Shown here piece after piece: positions 16,740-25,886 of a stretch of 64,000 bases of DNA (its first letter is position 1; every line of letters begins with the position of its first letter). The DNA lies in contig NZ_JHBV01000037.1 in the NCBI RefSeq assembly GCF_000724545.1, positions 1 through 64,000 of the forward strand. The letters run 5' to 3'. This DNA is from Aureispira sp. CCB-QB1 (GTDB lineage Bacteria; Bacteroidota; Bacteroidia; Chitinophagales; Saprospiraceae). Below the pieces are notes generated by a model that made no database searches, had not been told where the DNA came from, and was given only the letters and a program-made list of their open reading frames with translations. The translations under genes and the position numbers were made by a program.

Positions 16740-16891
16740 TAAAACCATATAGTGAGAATAAAAATACAGTATCATCTTTAGCTAGAAAGAGTAGTGTTAG
16801 TAATAAAAATTTTCAAGCACTAAACAGGAAAAATCTTACCAAAAAGGGAGACTTAATTATTGGTAAAAAAGTAAAAATACTTAAAAAGTAG
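16733..16891 (+). pseudogene. Orphan LysM-like toxin tail fragment
   Basis: An open frame of ~52 codons joined directly to cassette-end site 3: VTVKPYSENKNTVSSLARKS, then SVSNKNFQALN, LTKKGDLIIGKKVKILKK, stop at 16889. The spacing and hydrophobic pattern resemble a LysM repeat (valine-rich start, SSLARKS-like helix, LxxLN, GxxLxIG..VKIL), which often closes secreted toxins. It lacks a start and any upstream toxin region, so it looks like the 3' remnant of a fourth tip, kept with its downstream immunity-like gene (3 bases away). Confidence 0.5.
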
Positions 16892-16894
16892 ATT

Positions 16895-17848
16895 ATGCTT
16901 CAAATAAGAAATATTTTATCTCTATTCATTATTATATTTGGAAATATCAGCTCTATTTCTCAGATAAATACCTCTTTAGAAAGTTCCTTTTCAAAAAAAG
17001 GAGATTTTAGTATAAATTCAATAGGTATAAATAAAGATAATATATTAATTGCAAGCTTTTGCAATAAAAAAAAATCATTATATATTTTTTACGAAAATGG
17101 TAAGTTGAAAAATAATATATACTTAGGGTATAGTAATATTGATGAAATTGAATTTGTTCCAAAAACAAATCAAGTAATTCTTTTACAAGATGCAAAAAAT
17201 AGAATAACAATAGTTGATTATGAAGATGAATCTATTCAATTAAAAAATATACTAATTAGAGATCAATGGTATTCAATGTATTCTGCTGGTTATCAGGATC
17301 TATATGAGGCAGACATGTATTATTTATTACCAAAATATATCAATAAGCATCAACTTGATATTCAAAGTTCAATATTAAGCGCTCAAAGTGATTGTTTGAT
17401 TAATGCAAAAGATTTGAAAGATTCTATATACTGTGAAAGAGGGAATGATTTATATAAACTTAATTTTTGGGAAAACCAAGATGATTTTTATTTTTCTTCA
17501 TTTCATGTTTTGTATAAAAAAGATAATACTTATACACCAGAACGAGGAGGAATAGATACTTTATGGTATATTGGAAATGATTTTTTCCCTGATTCAAAAG
17601 TTATTTACTTTGAACCTGATAAAGGTGATTTATTATACACTAAATATCAAGGATATAATCATGTATTATCATACAGGAATATAATTCAGAATAAGAAAGA
17701 GGATTTAAACTATTTAGAAAAAAATAATGAAAGAAAGATTGGGGGAAATTATTATTATAGATATATTTTAAATGGAAATATTCTTTGCCTTGCCTTTGTG
17801 AGGAAAGGAGAACTTTTCTTTAAAAAAATAAAGATAAAATTTGATTAG
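16895..17848 (+). CDS. Exported protein, probable orphan immunity protein of cassette 4
   Basis: 317 residues, very AT-rich, with a signal peptide (hydrophobic residues ~9-20, cleavage near SISQ). The mature part is a beta-rich repeated-strand domain (YIFYENGKLKNNIYLGY and similar, possibly a propeller-like fold) with no family I recognise. It follows the LysM-like remnant by 3 bases and ends 6 bases before cassette-end site 4, so by position it is an immunity gene whose toxin has been lost. It could also be an unrelated secreted protein. Confidence 0.55.
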   Translation: MLQIRNILSLFIIIFGNISSISQINTSLESSFSKKGDFSINSIGINKDNILIASFCNKKKSLYIFYENGKLKNNIYLGYSNIDEIEFVPKTNQVILLQDAKNRITIVDYEDESIQLKNILIRDQWYSMYSAGYQDLYEADMYYLLPKYINKHQLDIQSSILSAQSDCLINAKDLKDSIYCERGNDLYKLNFWENQDDFYFSSFHVLYKKDNTYTPERGGIDTLWYIGNDFFPDSKVIYFEPDKGDLLYTKYQGYNHVLSYRNIIQNKKEDLNYLEKNNERKIGGNYYYRYILNGNILCLAFVRKGELFFKKIKIKFD

Positions 17849-17854
17849 GAGCAA

Positions 17855-17940
17855 GGTATTCAACTTAAAAAGTAACGTTCTAGTACTACGCTAGTAGCTT
17901 GGAATAGCTAGCAGTCATTAGTCATACCTTCTATCGTAGT
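17855..17940 (+). repeat. Cassette-end site 4, degenerate
   Basis: GGTATTC (17855-17861), a 27-base spacer, CGCTAGTA, stem TAGCT-TGGAAT-AGCTA (17895-17910), CATTAGTCATACCTTCTATCG. It matches the other sites in order and spacing but is more diverged. It closes the array. What follows is ordinary chromosome. Confidence 0.58.
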
Positions 17941-18133
17941 ACTTGACATACACGACTTCATAATGGTTCATCTGCTTACCCCCTTCAGTTGTAATCGCTG
18001 CGTTCTTGTGTTCAGAGTATTTGAATAAAAATGTATACTCTTGCATAACTACATAACCTAAAGACCTCCGTTTGGACGGAAAAGAGGCTGGGGGAAAATC
18101 CTTTTCCAAGAACCTCTTTCTTGTTGATATTAG
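17941..18133. other. Junction between toxin array and chromosome
   Basis: Nearly 200 bases with no gene I can support. A 63-codon open frame on the minus strand (17918-18109) overlaps the degenerate site and has no recognisable content. Confidence 0.4.
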
Positions 18134-18328
18134 CTATTTATAAATTTGCTTTTTCTCCAAATTAGCAGAAAGCACTTTTAAGCAATCCGCACACAAACAA
18201 TCTTGATAATTAACTTGCAATCTAGCAATTAGTTCTGGTGTTAATGAAACATTTGAGCAATGGCAGTTTTTAATATCTGTAGCATTGCACACAAATTTAT
18301 TTTGGCACTTGGCGCAAGTTTTTTCCAT
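18134..18328 (-). CDS. Cysteine-rich CWC family protein
   Basis: 64 residues with the CWC family pattern: CAKCQNKFVCN, then a CHC cluster, then a YQDCLCADCLKVL ending. Eight cysteines are arranged as CxxC ... C ... CxC ... CxCxxC and probably bind a metal. The family is small, widespread and of unknown function. It stands alone on the minus strand, downstream of the LRR gene. Confidence 0.75.
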   Translation of the reverse strand: MEKTCAKCQNKFVCNATDIKNCHCSNVSLTPELIARLQVNYQDCLCADCLKVLSANLEKKQIYK

Positions 18329-18371
18329 GGTGTAGAATATTTAAGAGGAAACCCAACCATCCATAAAATTA

Positions 18372-18416
18372 ATAGTCTGCTAAGAACCTTGAAATTAATT
18401 GAGGCTAGCAGACTAT
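18372..18416 (-). terminator. Stem-loop between LRR and CWC genes
   Basis: ATAGTCTGCTA (18372-18382) pairs perfectly with TAGCAGACTAT (18406-18416), with a further partial stem inside. It lies ~30 bases past the stop of the minus-strand LRR gene and precedes an A/T-rich stretch. Likely terminates LRR transcription. Confidence 0.5.
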
Positions 18417-18447
18417 CAACTTTGGAATAATTACAGGGTGTTTAATC

Positions 18448-20073
18448 CTATTGAGTAATAATTTTAGTAGTAGGCAATGCTTTTTTTAGTGGTACCAAAA
18501 CTTGTTGATCAAATTCGGCATTGGTAAGAACAATTTTTTTTGCGCGTATCATAGGAATTTCGTTAGGAAAATTAACCAATTTAGAAGCAGTTAAATTTAA
18601 CTCTTCTAATTGCAAGGGCGCAATATTGACCAATGTGGTTCCTATATCCAAAGTTGGAATTTTAGCCAAAGAAAGTACCTCTAATTGTGTCAAGTTTTTG
18701 ATAGCGTCAGGAATATACTGAACAGCAGTTCCATTTAAACTAAGTGTTTTTAGCTGGGAAATATCTTTGATAGACTCTGGTAAAACGTCTAAACTATCAT
18801 TATTTTCTAAATATAGATGCTCTAAGTTTTTTAGTGCCGACAGATCTTCGGGAAGATTTTTTAATGCCGTTTGGTTTAGCTTGAGTGTTTTTAGCGCAGG
18901 CAATTTTGCAAGGGTTGCCCAAAACTCATTTTGATACAATTGCTGCATACCTGATAAATCCAAAAACTCTACCTTTGTTAGAGTGGAGAGGTTCGTTGTT
19001 TTTACGTCTTCAATATTGGCACTTAAATCTAGGTAGCGCAAGGTTCTTAAATTACCAACATTAAAACCTAGTTTTGTCAACTCACTTCCACCAACATCGA
19101 GCACTTCTAAATATTTTAATTTGCGCAAATTTTCAGGAAGGCTAGCCAATGGATTATTGTGTACTTCTAGAACCTGCAATTCCGCAATTGCATTAATCCC
19201 GCTAGGCAGTGCTGTCAACTGGTTGTTATTCATCTTCCAAACTTGCAGCCCTTCTAATAATGAAAAGGCTTCGGAGACCTTGGTAATCGCATTGTTTTCT
19301 GCATTTAGCGTTTTCATACGAATGAGTTGAGTCATTCGGTCAGGTAGTTCTGTGATTTTGTTATTGGAGACATTCAACGTAGAGATGTAACGACAATCCA
19401 TGACTTCTTTGGGAATTTCAGTCAATTCATTATTAGAAATATCAATACTACGAAGGGTCTTGATTAGAGCAATATTTTCAAAAGATTCTCTAAATTCTAA
19501 CGAAGGGTTTTGGGATAGACCGATGTATTGAAGTGCTAGCATTTTGGAAATATTCTTGGGGAGGTGAACTAGTGCGTTGTTCCCCAATTCCAAGTATTTA
19601 AGAGCTTTGAGTGATTTGATATTATTAGGCAAACTAGATATATCATTATTTTTTAATTCTAATTTTGCAAGTTTAGGGTTTTTGATAAACAATCCAAAAG
19701 CTGTGTTAATACTATTAGACTTAATGGCATTGTTGAGATAGACCTCTTCAATAGACTTTAAATCTTTGAATGTTTTAGGCAAAGATTCTAATGGATTATT
19801 ATCCAAAACAAGCACTTTTAGTTTTTTTAAAGAGCCCAATTCATCAGGCAAACTCTCTAATTGATTGTTAGCTAGATTTAACTTTTCAATATTAATACAT
19901 TGAGTGAGTTGAGGGGGTAATTCCGTTAATTTCTGATTGCTAAGATCAAGATGAATGACATTCTCAAATTCTAGGGTACCACTCGTATCAGAGATAAAGG
20001 TATAGATTGTATCTTTTTGAGCATGAGACACAATACTGGTGAGTAGTAGTCCAATAAATGTAAATAGTCGCAT
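18448..20073 (-). CDS. Secreted leucine-rich repeat protein
   Basis: 541 residues. Signal peptide at 1-18 (MRLFTFIGLLLTSIVSHA, then Q). Almost the whole mature chain is ~18-20 leucine-rich repeats of 22-24 residues of the LxxLxLxxNxLxxLP type (IEKLNLANNQLESLP, LKVLVLDNNPLESLP, LEHLYLENNDSLDVLP). Such curved solenoids bind other proteins. No T9SS sorting tail or lipobox is visible, so it may be periplasmic. It is a single-gene unit. Its ligand is unknown. Confidence 0.85.
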   Translation of the reverse strand: MRLFTFIGLLLTSIVSHAQKDTIYTFISDTSGTLEFENVIHLDLSNQKLTELPPQLTQCINIEKLNLANNQLESLPDELGSLKKLKVLVLDNNPLESLPKTFKDLKSIEEVYLNNAIKSNSINTAFGLFIKNPKLAKLELKNNDISSLPNNIKSLKALKYLELGNNALVHLPKNISKMLALQYIGLSQNPSLEFRESFENIALIKTLRSIDISNNELTEIPKEVMDCRYISTLNVSNNKITELPDRMTQLIRMKTLNAENNAITKVSEAFSLLEGLQVWKMNNNQLTALPSGINAIAELQVLEVHNNPLASLPENLRKLKYLEVLDVGGSELTKLGFNVGNLRTLRYLDLSANIEDVKTTNLSTLTKVEFLDLSGMQQLYQNEFWATLAKLPALKTLKLNQTALKNLPEDLSALKNLEHLYLENNDSLDVLPESIKDISQLKTLSLNGTAVQYIPDAIKNLTQLEVLSLAKIPTLDIGTTLVNIAPLQLEELNLTASKLVNFPNEIPMIRAKKIVLTNAEFDQQVLVPLKKALPTTKIITQ

Positions 20074-20721
20074 TTAATAATTGATTTTTGTGTTAAAATT
20101 AATGGTTTTAATGCAAGTTGGAAGACAAAGTTAATGAATAACCGACAGGGTACCTTTTGTTTGTGGATTTTCCTTCAAAAAGTCTCAGTTTAACTTTTAT
20201 TCCAGGTTTACAATTTAGTTTTTGGGGAGCAAACAACAACAATTGTAAACAATGCTACTTGGGGCTTGTAAATCAAAAAACTAACCAAATTTAGTAATTA
20301 GAGAAAGGAGTCTGAAAAATTGATAAGTAAAAGACATCTTTTAAAGTCCTGGTTGTTAAGTTACATTATTTTTGACAGACTCTTTTTAGTGAAATTTAAT
20401 GATTTTACAATTTGATGTTAGTTGTTTGTGCCGAATTATAACAGTAACACAAATAAAGACCTAAAGAAGTTCACCTAAAAGCCTTTAAGCAAATTGAATA
20501 TTTACTTTATAAGAAATGGGGATAGAACTTCCTACAAAATTATTTTATCAAATTCATAACAAGACTTAACGTTCTTTTTTGACAATAGCATTTTAAAAGT
20601 TCTTTGAATAAGCTATCTTTGGGAGAAGAACATAGAAAATAACCAATATTAAAAGAAAAGCGCAAAAAGTAACGCAGCAGTAAGGGGATTTTAGGAGTAA
20701 ATCATTTTCAATATAACAATA
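20074..20721. other. 648-base intergenic region between LRR gene and tsaB
   Basis: AT-rich, with divergent genes on both sides. I see no ORF or RNA gene. TATCTTTG at 20614-20621 fits the TAnnTTTG box and may be the tsaB promoter, but a good -33 element is not obvious. Confidence 0.4.
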
Positions 20722-21420
20722 GTGGCAACAAAAATATTAACAATAGAAACTGCAACTCGAAGTTGTTCTGTTTGTTTGACAAAAGACGGACAGCCATGGA
20801 TTATTCGAGAGACGAATAGTCAAGCTGGACATGCAGAAAAGTTGACTTTATTTATAGAAGAAGTTATGCAAACGGCAAATGTAACATTGAAAGATTTGGA
20901 TGCAATTGCTGTGAGTCAAGGTCCTGGTTCTTATACTGGGTTGAGAATTGGAATTTCTACTGCCAAAGGTTTATGTTATGCTTTAGATAAGCCGATGCTT
21001 GCTATTGATACTTTACAAGCGTTGGCTTTTGGTGCCATTCAGCAATATAATAATCCCAAAGCAGCTTATGTGGCTTTGATGGATGCTCGAAGAATGGATG
21101 CTTATGTTGGCGTGTATGATGTGAATTGCAAGTGTATAAAAACGCCTTATTTTGCTACTTTAGAACCCAATAGTTTTGATGAATTATTAGAATACTCAGA
21201 GATAGACGAAGTTGTTTTGGTAGGGGATGCAGTGGCAAAATATCAAGAAAACTGTCAAACCAATCCTTTGAAAATTAGCACCGTTCAATTGCCTTCTTCC
21301 AAATATCTAGCGCAGTTGGCTTATGAGGCTTACCAACAACAAAAAACAGTAGACGTTGCTTATTTCGAGCCATTCTACCTCAAAAAACCGAATATTACCA
21401 AACCAAAGCCCAAGTTTTAA
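20722..21420 (+). CDS. tsaB: tRNA threonylcarbamoyladenosine biosynthesis protein TsaB
   Basis: 232 residues from GTG 20722. Family hallmarks are ILTIETATRSCSVCL at the N-terminus (actin/HSP70-like ATPase fold), then HAEKLTLFIEEVM and AVSQGPGSYTGLRIGIST (~64-81). TsaB pairs with TsaD and TsaE to add the threonylcarbamoyl group to A37 of ANN-decoding tRNAs in the cytoplasm. Length is normal. The lptF-like gene starts 2 bases downstream, so they are co-transcribed. Confidence 0.93.
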   Translation: MATKILTIETATRSCSVCLTKDGQPWIIRETNSQAGHAEKLTLFIEEVMQTANVTLKDLDAIAVSQGPGSYTGLRIGISTAKGLCYALDKPMLAIDTLQALAFGAIQQYNNPKAAYVALMDARRMDAYVGVYDVNCKCIKTPYFATLEPNSFDELLEYSEIDEVVLVGDAVAKYQENCQTNPLKISTVQLPSSKYLAQLAYEAYQQQKTVDVAYFEPFYLKKPNITKPKPKF

Positions 21421-21422
21421 TC

Positions 21423-22523
21423 TTGAAAATATTAGATCGATACATACTAAAACGATACTTGGGAAGCTTTTTCTTTATTGTATTACTTTCCTCCATGCTT
21501 TCTGTAGTGGTTGATGCTGCAGAAAAAATCAATGATTTTTTAGAAGAAGGTGGTCCTACTTTTTATCAAGTTGTTTTTGAATATTATTTGAATTTTATTC
21601 CATTCTTAAACAGTTTGATTTTTCCTTTGTACAACCTTATCGCTGTTGTTTTTTTTACGTCTCGATTAGCAGCTAACTCAGAGTTTATTGCCATGGTAGG
21701 CAATGGCGTAAACCACTATCGCTTGTTGGTTCCTTATCTAATGGGAGCCTCTATTATTGCAGGTTTGCATTATTATGGAAATCATAATCTAATTCCACGA
21801 TCTAATACGACCCGAACAGCTTTTGAGAATACATATATCTACAAGCATAATTATGTTGGTAATACGGGCAATTTTCATGCTGCCGCAAGCCCTTATGAAG
21901 AGTTTTATTTGCAAGGATTTAATCGATATGATAGCACTGGAAGCCAATTTGCATGGATCAAGCACGATAGCTCTCGATTGCGTCGAACATCTGTTTTGAC
22001 AGCGACTAAAATTCGTTTGTTAAAAGCCCCTAACCGTTGGCGCTTATCTGGAATACGAAAGCGAGAAAAAGTGTCAGCTTATAGAGACAATGTGGTTAAA
22101 TTGCCTCCCCAAGAGTTTATGGATACGACGATTGGTTTTTATATCACAGATTTAATCAAACGAGATAATCATAAAGATAATATGACAACCAATGAATTGA
22201 TAGAGTATATCAACAAACAGAAAGCAAAGGGGGTTGGGGGGACACTAGTTTTTGAGGTAGAACGTTATCGAAGAAGTGCCGATCCTTTTTCTATTTTTAT
22301 TTTAACATTAATTGGTTTTTCGATTGCCTCACGAAAAATGCGTGGGGGGATGGCTTGGCATTTGGTAATTGGATTTGGGCTATCAGCAATTTATATCTTT
22401 ATGACAAAATTCTCAACAACTTTCTCTATCAATGGAGGATTGTCCCCTTTATTGGGAGTTTGGGTGCCCAATATTTTCTTTTTGGGAGTAGCTTTTTGGA
22501 TGTTGTTCCGTGCTCAGAAGTAA
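21423..22523 (+). CDS. LptF/LptG family permease
   Basis: 366 residues from TTG 21423, chosen because MKILDRYILKRYLGSFF is the standard start of YjgP/YjgQ permeases. Six membrane segments are expected: three near the N-terminus (about 15-32, 53-75, 99-116) and three at the C-terminus (about 285-300, 313-330, 340-362), around a periplasmic beta-jellyroll. In the Lpt system LptF and LptG with LptB extract LPS from the inner membrane. Whether this is LptF or LptG cannot be decided here. Confidence 0.9.
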   Translation: MKILDRYILKRYLGSFFFIVLLSSMLSVVVDAAEKINDFLEEGGPTFYQVVFEYYLNFIPFLNSLIFPLYNLIAVVFFTSRLAANSEFIAMVGNGVNHYRLLVPYLMGASIIAGLHYYGNHNLIPRSNTTRTAFENTYIYKHNYVGNTGNFHAAASPYEEFYLQGFNRYDSTGSQFAWIKHDSSRLRRTSVLTATKIRLLKAPNRWRLSGIRKREKVSAYRDNVVKLPPQEFMDTTIGFYITDLIKRDNHKDNMTTNELIEYINKQKAKGVGGTLVFEVERYRRSADPFSIFILTLIGFSIASRKMRGGMAWHLVIGFGLSAIYIFMTKFSTTFSINGGLSPLLGVWVPNIFFLGVAFWMLFRAQK

Positions 22524-22585
22524 ATGAGGATAGTTTGGGATTGCAGTTTGGACCGTCTAAGCTGCTATTTTTTTATGCATTTTGT

Positions 22586-22617
22586 TAATGCAACAGCGTT
22601 GCATTAGTGTTTTTTTT
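22586..22617 (+). terminator. Rho-independent terminator after tsaB-lptF operon
   Basis: TAATGCAAC (22586-22594), loop AGC, GTTGCATTA (22598-22606), then GTG and a run of eight T (22610-22617). Confidence 0.88.
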
Positions 22618-22698
22618 CTTATCTTTAACAAAAGAGCTGTGTAGGAGTGAAATGAGCTACTATACAACATCAATTGAAATACAATTTATTATAAAAAG

Positions 22699-23610
22699 AT
22701 GCGTACTATGAATCAGCAAATTTATGACGTTATAATAATAGGTGGAAGCTATGCAGGATTGGCAGCTGCAATGGCTTTGGGGCGTTCTTTGAGAAAGGTA
22801 TTGGTGATAGATGCAGGCAAACCCTGTAATCGGCAGACTCCACATTCTCATAATTTTATTACTCAAGACGGGAAAGCACCTTTGGAAATTTTAAAGGAAG
22901 CAAGAGTTCAGGTAGAACAGTATAAGACAGTCCATTTTCATGCTGGGCTTGCTATTAACAGCCAAAAGACAACAACAGGTTTTGAAGTTGGTACAGAAAA
23001 AGGAGTTGTTTTTAAAGCTAAGAAATTAATTTTGGCAACAGGAATAAAGGACATATTACCTGATATCAACGGATTTAAAGCGTGTTGGGGGATTTCTGTA
23101 TTGCATTGTCCTTATTGTCATGGTTACGAAGTCCGCCACCGACCAACGGGAATTATTGCCAATGGTGCAGCGGCTATGCATTATGCTCAATTGATTTCCA
23201 ATTGGACAAATGATTTGACGCTCTTTACCAACGGTGCTTCTTTGTTAACAGAAGAAGAGACTAAGAAATTGGGAGCACATAATATTACAATAGTAGAAAC
23301 AGCGATTAAAACATTGTACCACGAAAAGGGGCAAATACAGTCTATTGAGTTAGAAAATGGTCGTTTGTTGCCTTTAGAAGCAGCATATGCTATGGTCAAC
23401 TTTGTTCAAACTTCAAATTTAGTGGAGCAATTAGGATGTAAGTTGACAGAAGGGGGGCTTATAGAGGTGGACGAATCGCAAGAAACGACGGTTAAAGATG
23501 TTTTTGCTTGTGGTGATAATTCTTCAAAACGGGCACTTGCCTTTGCCGTTGCTAGTGGAACCTTGGCTGGCGTAATGGTTAATTTTCAATTAATTGAAGC
23601 TACTTTTTGA
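22699..23610 (+). CDS. Thioredoxin-reductase-like FAD/NAD(P)-dependent oxidoreductase
   Basis: 303 residues, ATG at 22699, with ATG at 22708 equally possible. FAD-binding GGSYAGLAAAMALGR at ~15-29, redox-active-type CPYC at 137-140, ILATGI before it, and FACGD near the C-terminus for FAD. Overall closer to the short thioredoxin-reductase-like oxidoreductases, often next to rhodanese or antioxidant genes, than to main TrxB. Expected to move electrons from NAD(P)H through FAD to a disulfide. Partner unknown. It sits alone between two terminators/promoters. Confidence 0.85.
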   Translation: MRTMNQQIYDVIIIGGSYAGLAAAMALGRSLRKVLVIDAGKPCNRQTPHSHNFITQDGKAPLEILKEARVQVEQYKTVHFHAGLAINSQKTTTGFEVGTEKGVVFKAKKLILATGIKDILPDINGFKACWGISVLHCPYCHGYEVRHRPTGIIANGAAAMHYAQLISNWTNDLTLFTNGASLLTEEETKKLGAHNITIVETAIKTLYHEKGQIQSIELENGRLLPLEAAYAMVNFVQTSNLVEQLGCKLTEGGLIEVDESQETTVKDVFACGDNSSKRALAFAVASGTLAGVMVNFQLIEATF

Positions 23611-23745
23611 TAAAATAGTTTAAGGAGTAGTTTATTAGAAGATTGTCTAGATGTTATTTTTTGATAAAAAAAATGGTTTTTAAACAAGTGTACAGGCTTT
23701 TTTTATTAAATATAGTTTAAAGAATATCAATGAAATACTAAAAAG

Positions 23746-23777
23746 TTGGTCAATAACAAATAAAAGTTGTACTTTTG
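23746..23777 (+). promoter_or_regulatory. Promoter of typA
   Basis: TTG at 23746-23748 and TACTTTTG at 23770-23777, separated by 21 bases, fit the Bacteroidota -33/-7 pattern (TTTG/TTG, 17-23 bases, TAnnTTTG). The start codon is ~63 bases downstream. Confidence 0.65.
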
Positions 23778-23839
23778 CAGCGCTTTTAAGCAGCTAAAGA
23801 AAACAGCTGTATTTTTAATTAGAATAATGAATATAAAAA

Positions 23840-25648
23840 ATGGCCAATCAACCATTGCGTAATATCGCTATCATAGCGCACGTAGACCATGGAAAAACTA
23901 CTTTGGTAGACAAAATTTTGCACCAATGTCAATTATTTAGAGAAAATGAAGAGGCTGGTGAATTAATTTTGGATAACAATGACCAAGAACGTGAGCGAGG
24001 TATCACGATTTTAGCCAAAAATGTATCGGTACAATATAAAGGTACTAAAATCAATATCATTGATACACCGGGTCACGCCGATTTTGGTGGTGAAGTAGAA
24101 CGTGTATTAAACATGGCAGATGGTGTGTTATTGTTGGTTGATGCTTTTGAAGGAGCAATGCCTCAAACACGTTATGTACTATCCAAAGCTTTGGCATTGG
24201 GAAAAACAGTAATCGTTGTTGTTAACAAAGTTGATAAAGACAATTGCCGTCCTGATGAAGTGCAAGAGGAAGTATTTGAGTTGATGTTTAACTTGGACGC
24301 AACAGAGGAACAGCTAGAGTTTAAAACGGTATATGGTTCAGCAAAAATGGGCTGGATGGGACCTGATTGGAAAAACCCTACGGATGATGTTACGCACTTG
24401 TTGGATGTTGTATTGGAAGAAGTTCCTGCTCCTGAAGTGGTAGAGGGAACGGTTCAATTGCAAATTACGAACATTGACTACTCTAAATATATTGGACGTA
24501 TGGCAATGGGACGTATTACTCGTGGACACCTAAAGGTGAATCAGCCTATTTCTTTGGTTCGCAGAGATGGTTCTATTGACAAGACACGTGTTAAGACATT
24601 GTATGTTTTTGATGGATTGGGCAAAAAGGAAACCAACCAGGTTGAATGTGGTGATTTGTGTACTGTAGCTGGAATGGATCAATTTGACATTGGAGATACC
24701 ATTGCAGATGCTGAAAACCCAGAAGGCTTAGAGCCAATGTCTATTGACGAGCCAACTATGAGTATGTTGTTTACAATCAACGATTCTCCATTCTTTGGAA
24801 AAGAAGGTAAATATGTTACTTCTCGTCATATTAGAGAGCGTTTGTTCAAAGAAACGGAGAAGAATTTGGCTTTGAAAATTGAAGAAACAGAATCTCCAGA
24901 TGCTTATATGGTTTATGGACGTGGTGTAATGCACTTGTCTGTATTGATAGAAACTATGCGTCGTGAAGGGTACGAACTACAAGTTGGTAAGCCGCGTGTT
25001 ATTATCAAAGAAATAGATGGTAAAAAACACGAACCTGTAGAGTTGCTATCTATTGATGTGCCTGAGACTTATTCTGGAAAAGTAATTGAATTGGTTTCTC
25101 AACGAAAAGGAGACATGACAATTATGGAACCTAAAGGTGATTTGATGCACTTGGAATTTAACATTCCTTCTCGTGGTATCATTGGTTTGAGAACGAATAT
25201 TTTGAATGGAACAGCAGGTGAAGCTGTTATGACACACCGTTTCTTGCAGTATGAGCCTTGGAAAGGTGAGATTGAGGGGCGTAGCAAGGGGGCATTTATT
25301 GCCATGGAAAATGGTACGTCTATCCCTTATTCTATGGATAAATTGCAAGATCGTGGTAAATTCTTTATTCCTACAGGAGTAGATATTTATGAAGGTCAAG
25401 TGATTGGTGAGCATAGCCGTGATAATGATTTGGTTATCAATGTTACCAAAACTAAGAAATTGACCAATATGCGTTCTTCTGGAGCAGACGATAAAGTAAA
25501 ATTACCACCTCCAGTAGTTTTCTCTTTGGAGCAAGCAATGGAATACATCGGTGAAGATGAGTATGTAGAGGTAACTCCGTTGAATATTCGTATGCGTAAA
25601 ATTCTTTTGAAAGAACACGATCGCAAGCGTAGTGCTAAAAAAGATTAG
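23840..25648 (+). CDS. typA: Ribosome-associated GTPase TypA/BipA
   Basis: 602 residues, normal length. G1 motif AHVDHGKTT (~13-21), switch motif ERGITILAKN, G3 DTPGHADFGGEVERV, G4 NKVDK. Then EF-G-like domains II, III and V and the BipA-specific C-terminal domain with MRSSGADDKVKL. A translational GTPase that binds the 70S ribosome and helps 50S assembly and stress adaptation. Single-gene unit with its own promoter and terminator. Confidence 0.97.
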   Translation: MANQPLRNIAIIAHVDHGKTTLVDKILHQCQLFRENEEAGELILDNNDQERERGITILAKNVSVQYKGTKINIIDTPGHADFGGEVERVLNMADGVLLLVDAFEGAMPQTRYVLSKALALGKTVIVVVNKVDKDNCRPDEVQEEVFELMFNLDATEEQLEFKTVYGSAKMGWMGPDWKNPTDDVTHLLDVVLEEVPAPEVVEGTVQLQITNIDYSKYIGRMAMGRITRGHLKVNQPISLVRRDGSIDKTRVKTLYVFDGLGKKETNQVECGDLCTVAGMDQFDIGDTIADAENPEGLEPMSIDEPTMSMLFTINDSPFFGKEGKYVTSRHIRERLFKETEKNLALKIEETESPDAYMVYGRGVMHLSVLIETMRREGYELQVGKPRVIIKEIDGKKHEPVELLSIDVPETYSGKVIELVSQRKGDMTIMEPKGDLMHLEFNIPSRGIIGLRTNILNGTAGEAVMTHRFLQYEPWKGEIEGRSKGAFIAMENGTSIPYSMDKLQDRGKFFIPTGVDIYEGQVIGEHSRDNDLVINVTKTKKLTNMRSSGADDKVKLPPPVVFSLEQAMEYIGEDEYVEVTPLNIRMRKILLKEHDRKRSAKKD

Positions 25649-25681
25649 TCTAAGCAATTTTAGATCAAATAATAACTGCAA

Positions 25682-25714
25682 AGTCACTTCTAATGCTTAG
25701 AAGTGGCTTTTTTT
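25682..25714 (+). terminator. Terminator of typA
   Basis: AGTCACTTCT (25682-25691), 7-base loop, AGAAGTGGCT (25699-25708), then a T-run to 25714. One G-T pair in the stem. Confidence 0.85.
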
Positions 25715-25767
25715 GATAAAAAAGGAAAATAAAAGCAGTATATATTTTAATATCCAAAATTTAATTC

Positions 25768-25775
25768 TATTTTTG
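25768..25775 (+). promoter_or_regulatory. -7 box of the rpsF operon promoter
   Basis: TATTTTTG fits TAnnTTTG and lies ~110 bases before rpsF. No clear -33 element. The long leader leaves room for control by ribosomal protein binding (S6-S18 is a known target in other phyla). I do not see a specific motif. Confidence 0.5.
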
Positions 25776-25886
25776 CACCCGCTTAGGTTTTATCCATTAA
25801 AAGGTTGTGACAGTTTTTGAGCATAACTTTTGGAAGAATTTAAGTTTTATTAATTGTAAACCATACATATAAATTATTAAATCGTA

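Noticed and set aside
1520-17940. CRISPR array reading of the repeated hairpins
   Set aside because: Repeats are kilobases apart with genes between them, with no regular short spacers or cas genes.
17918-18109. 63-codon minus-strand open frame
   Set aside because: Overlaps degenerate cassette-end site 4; no family content or regulatory signal seen.
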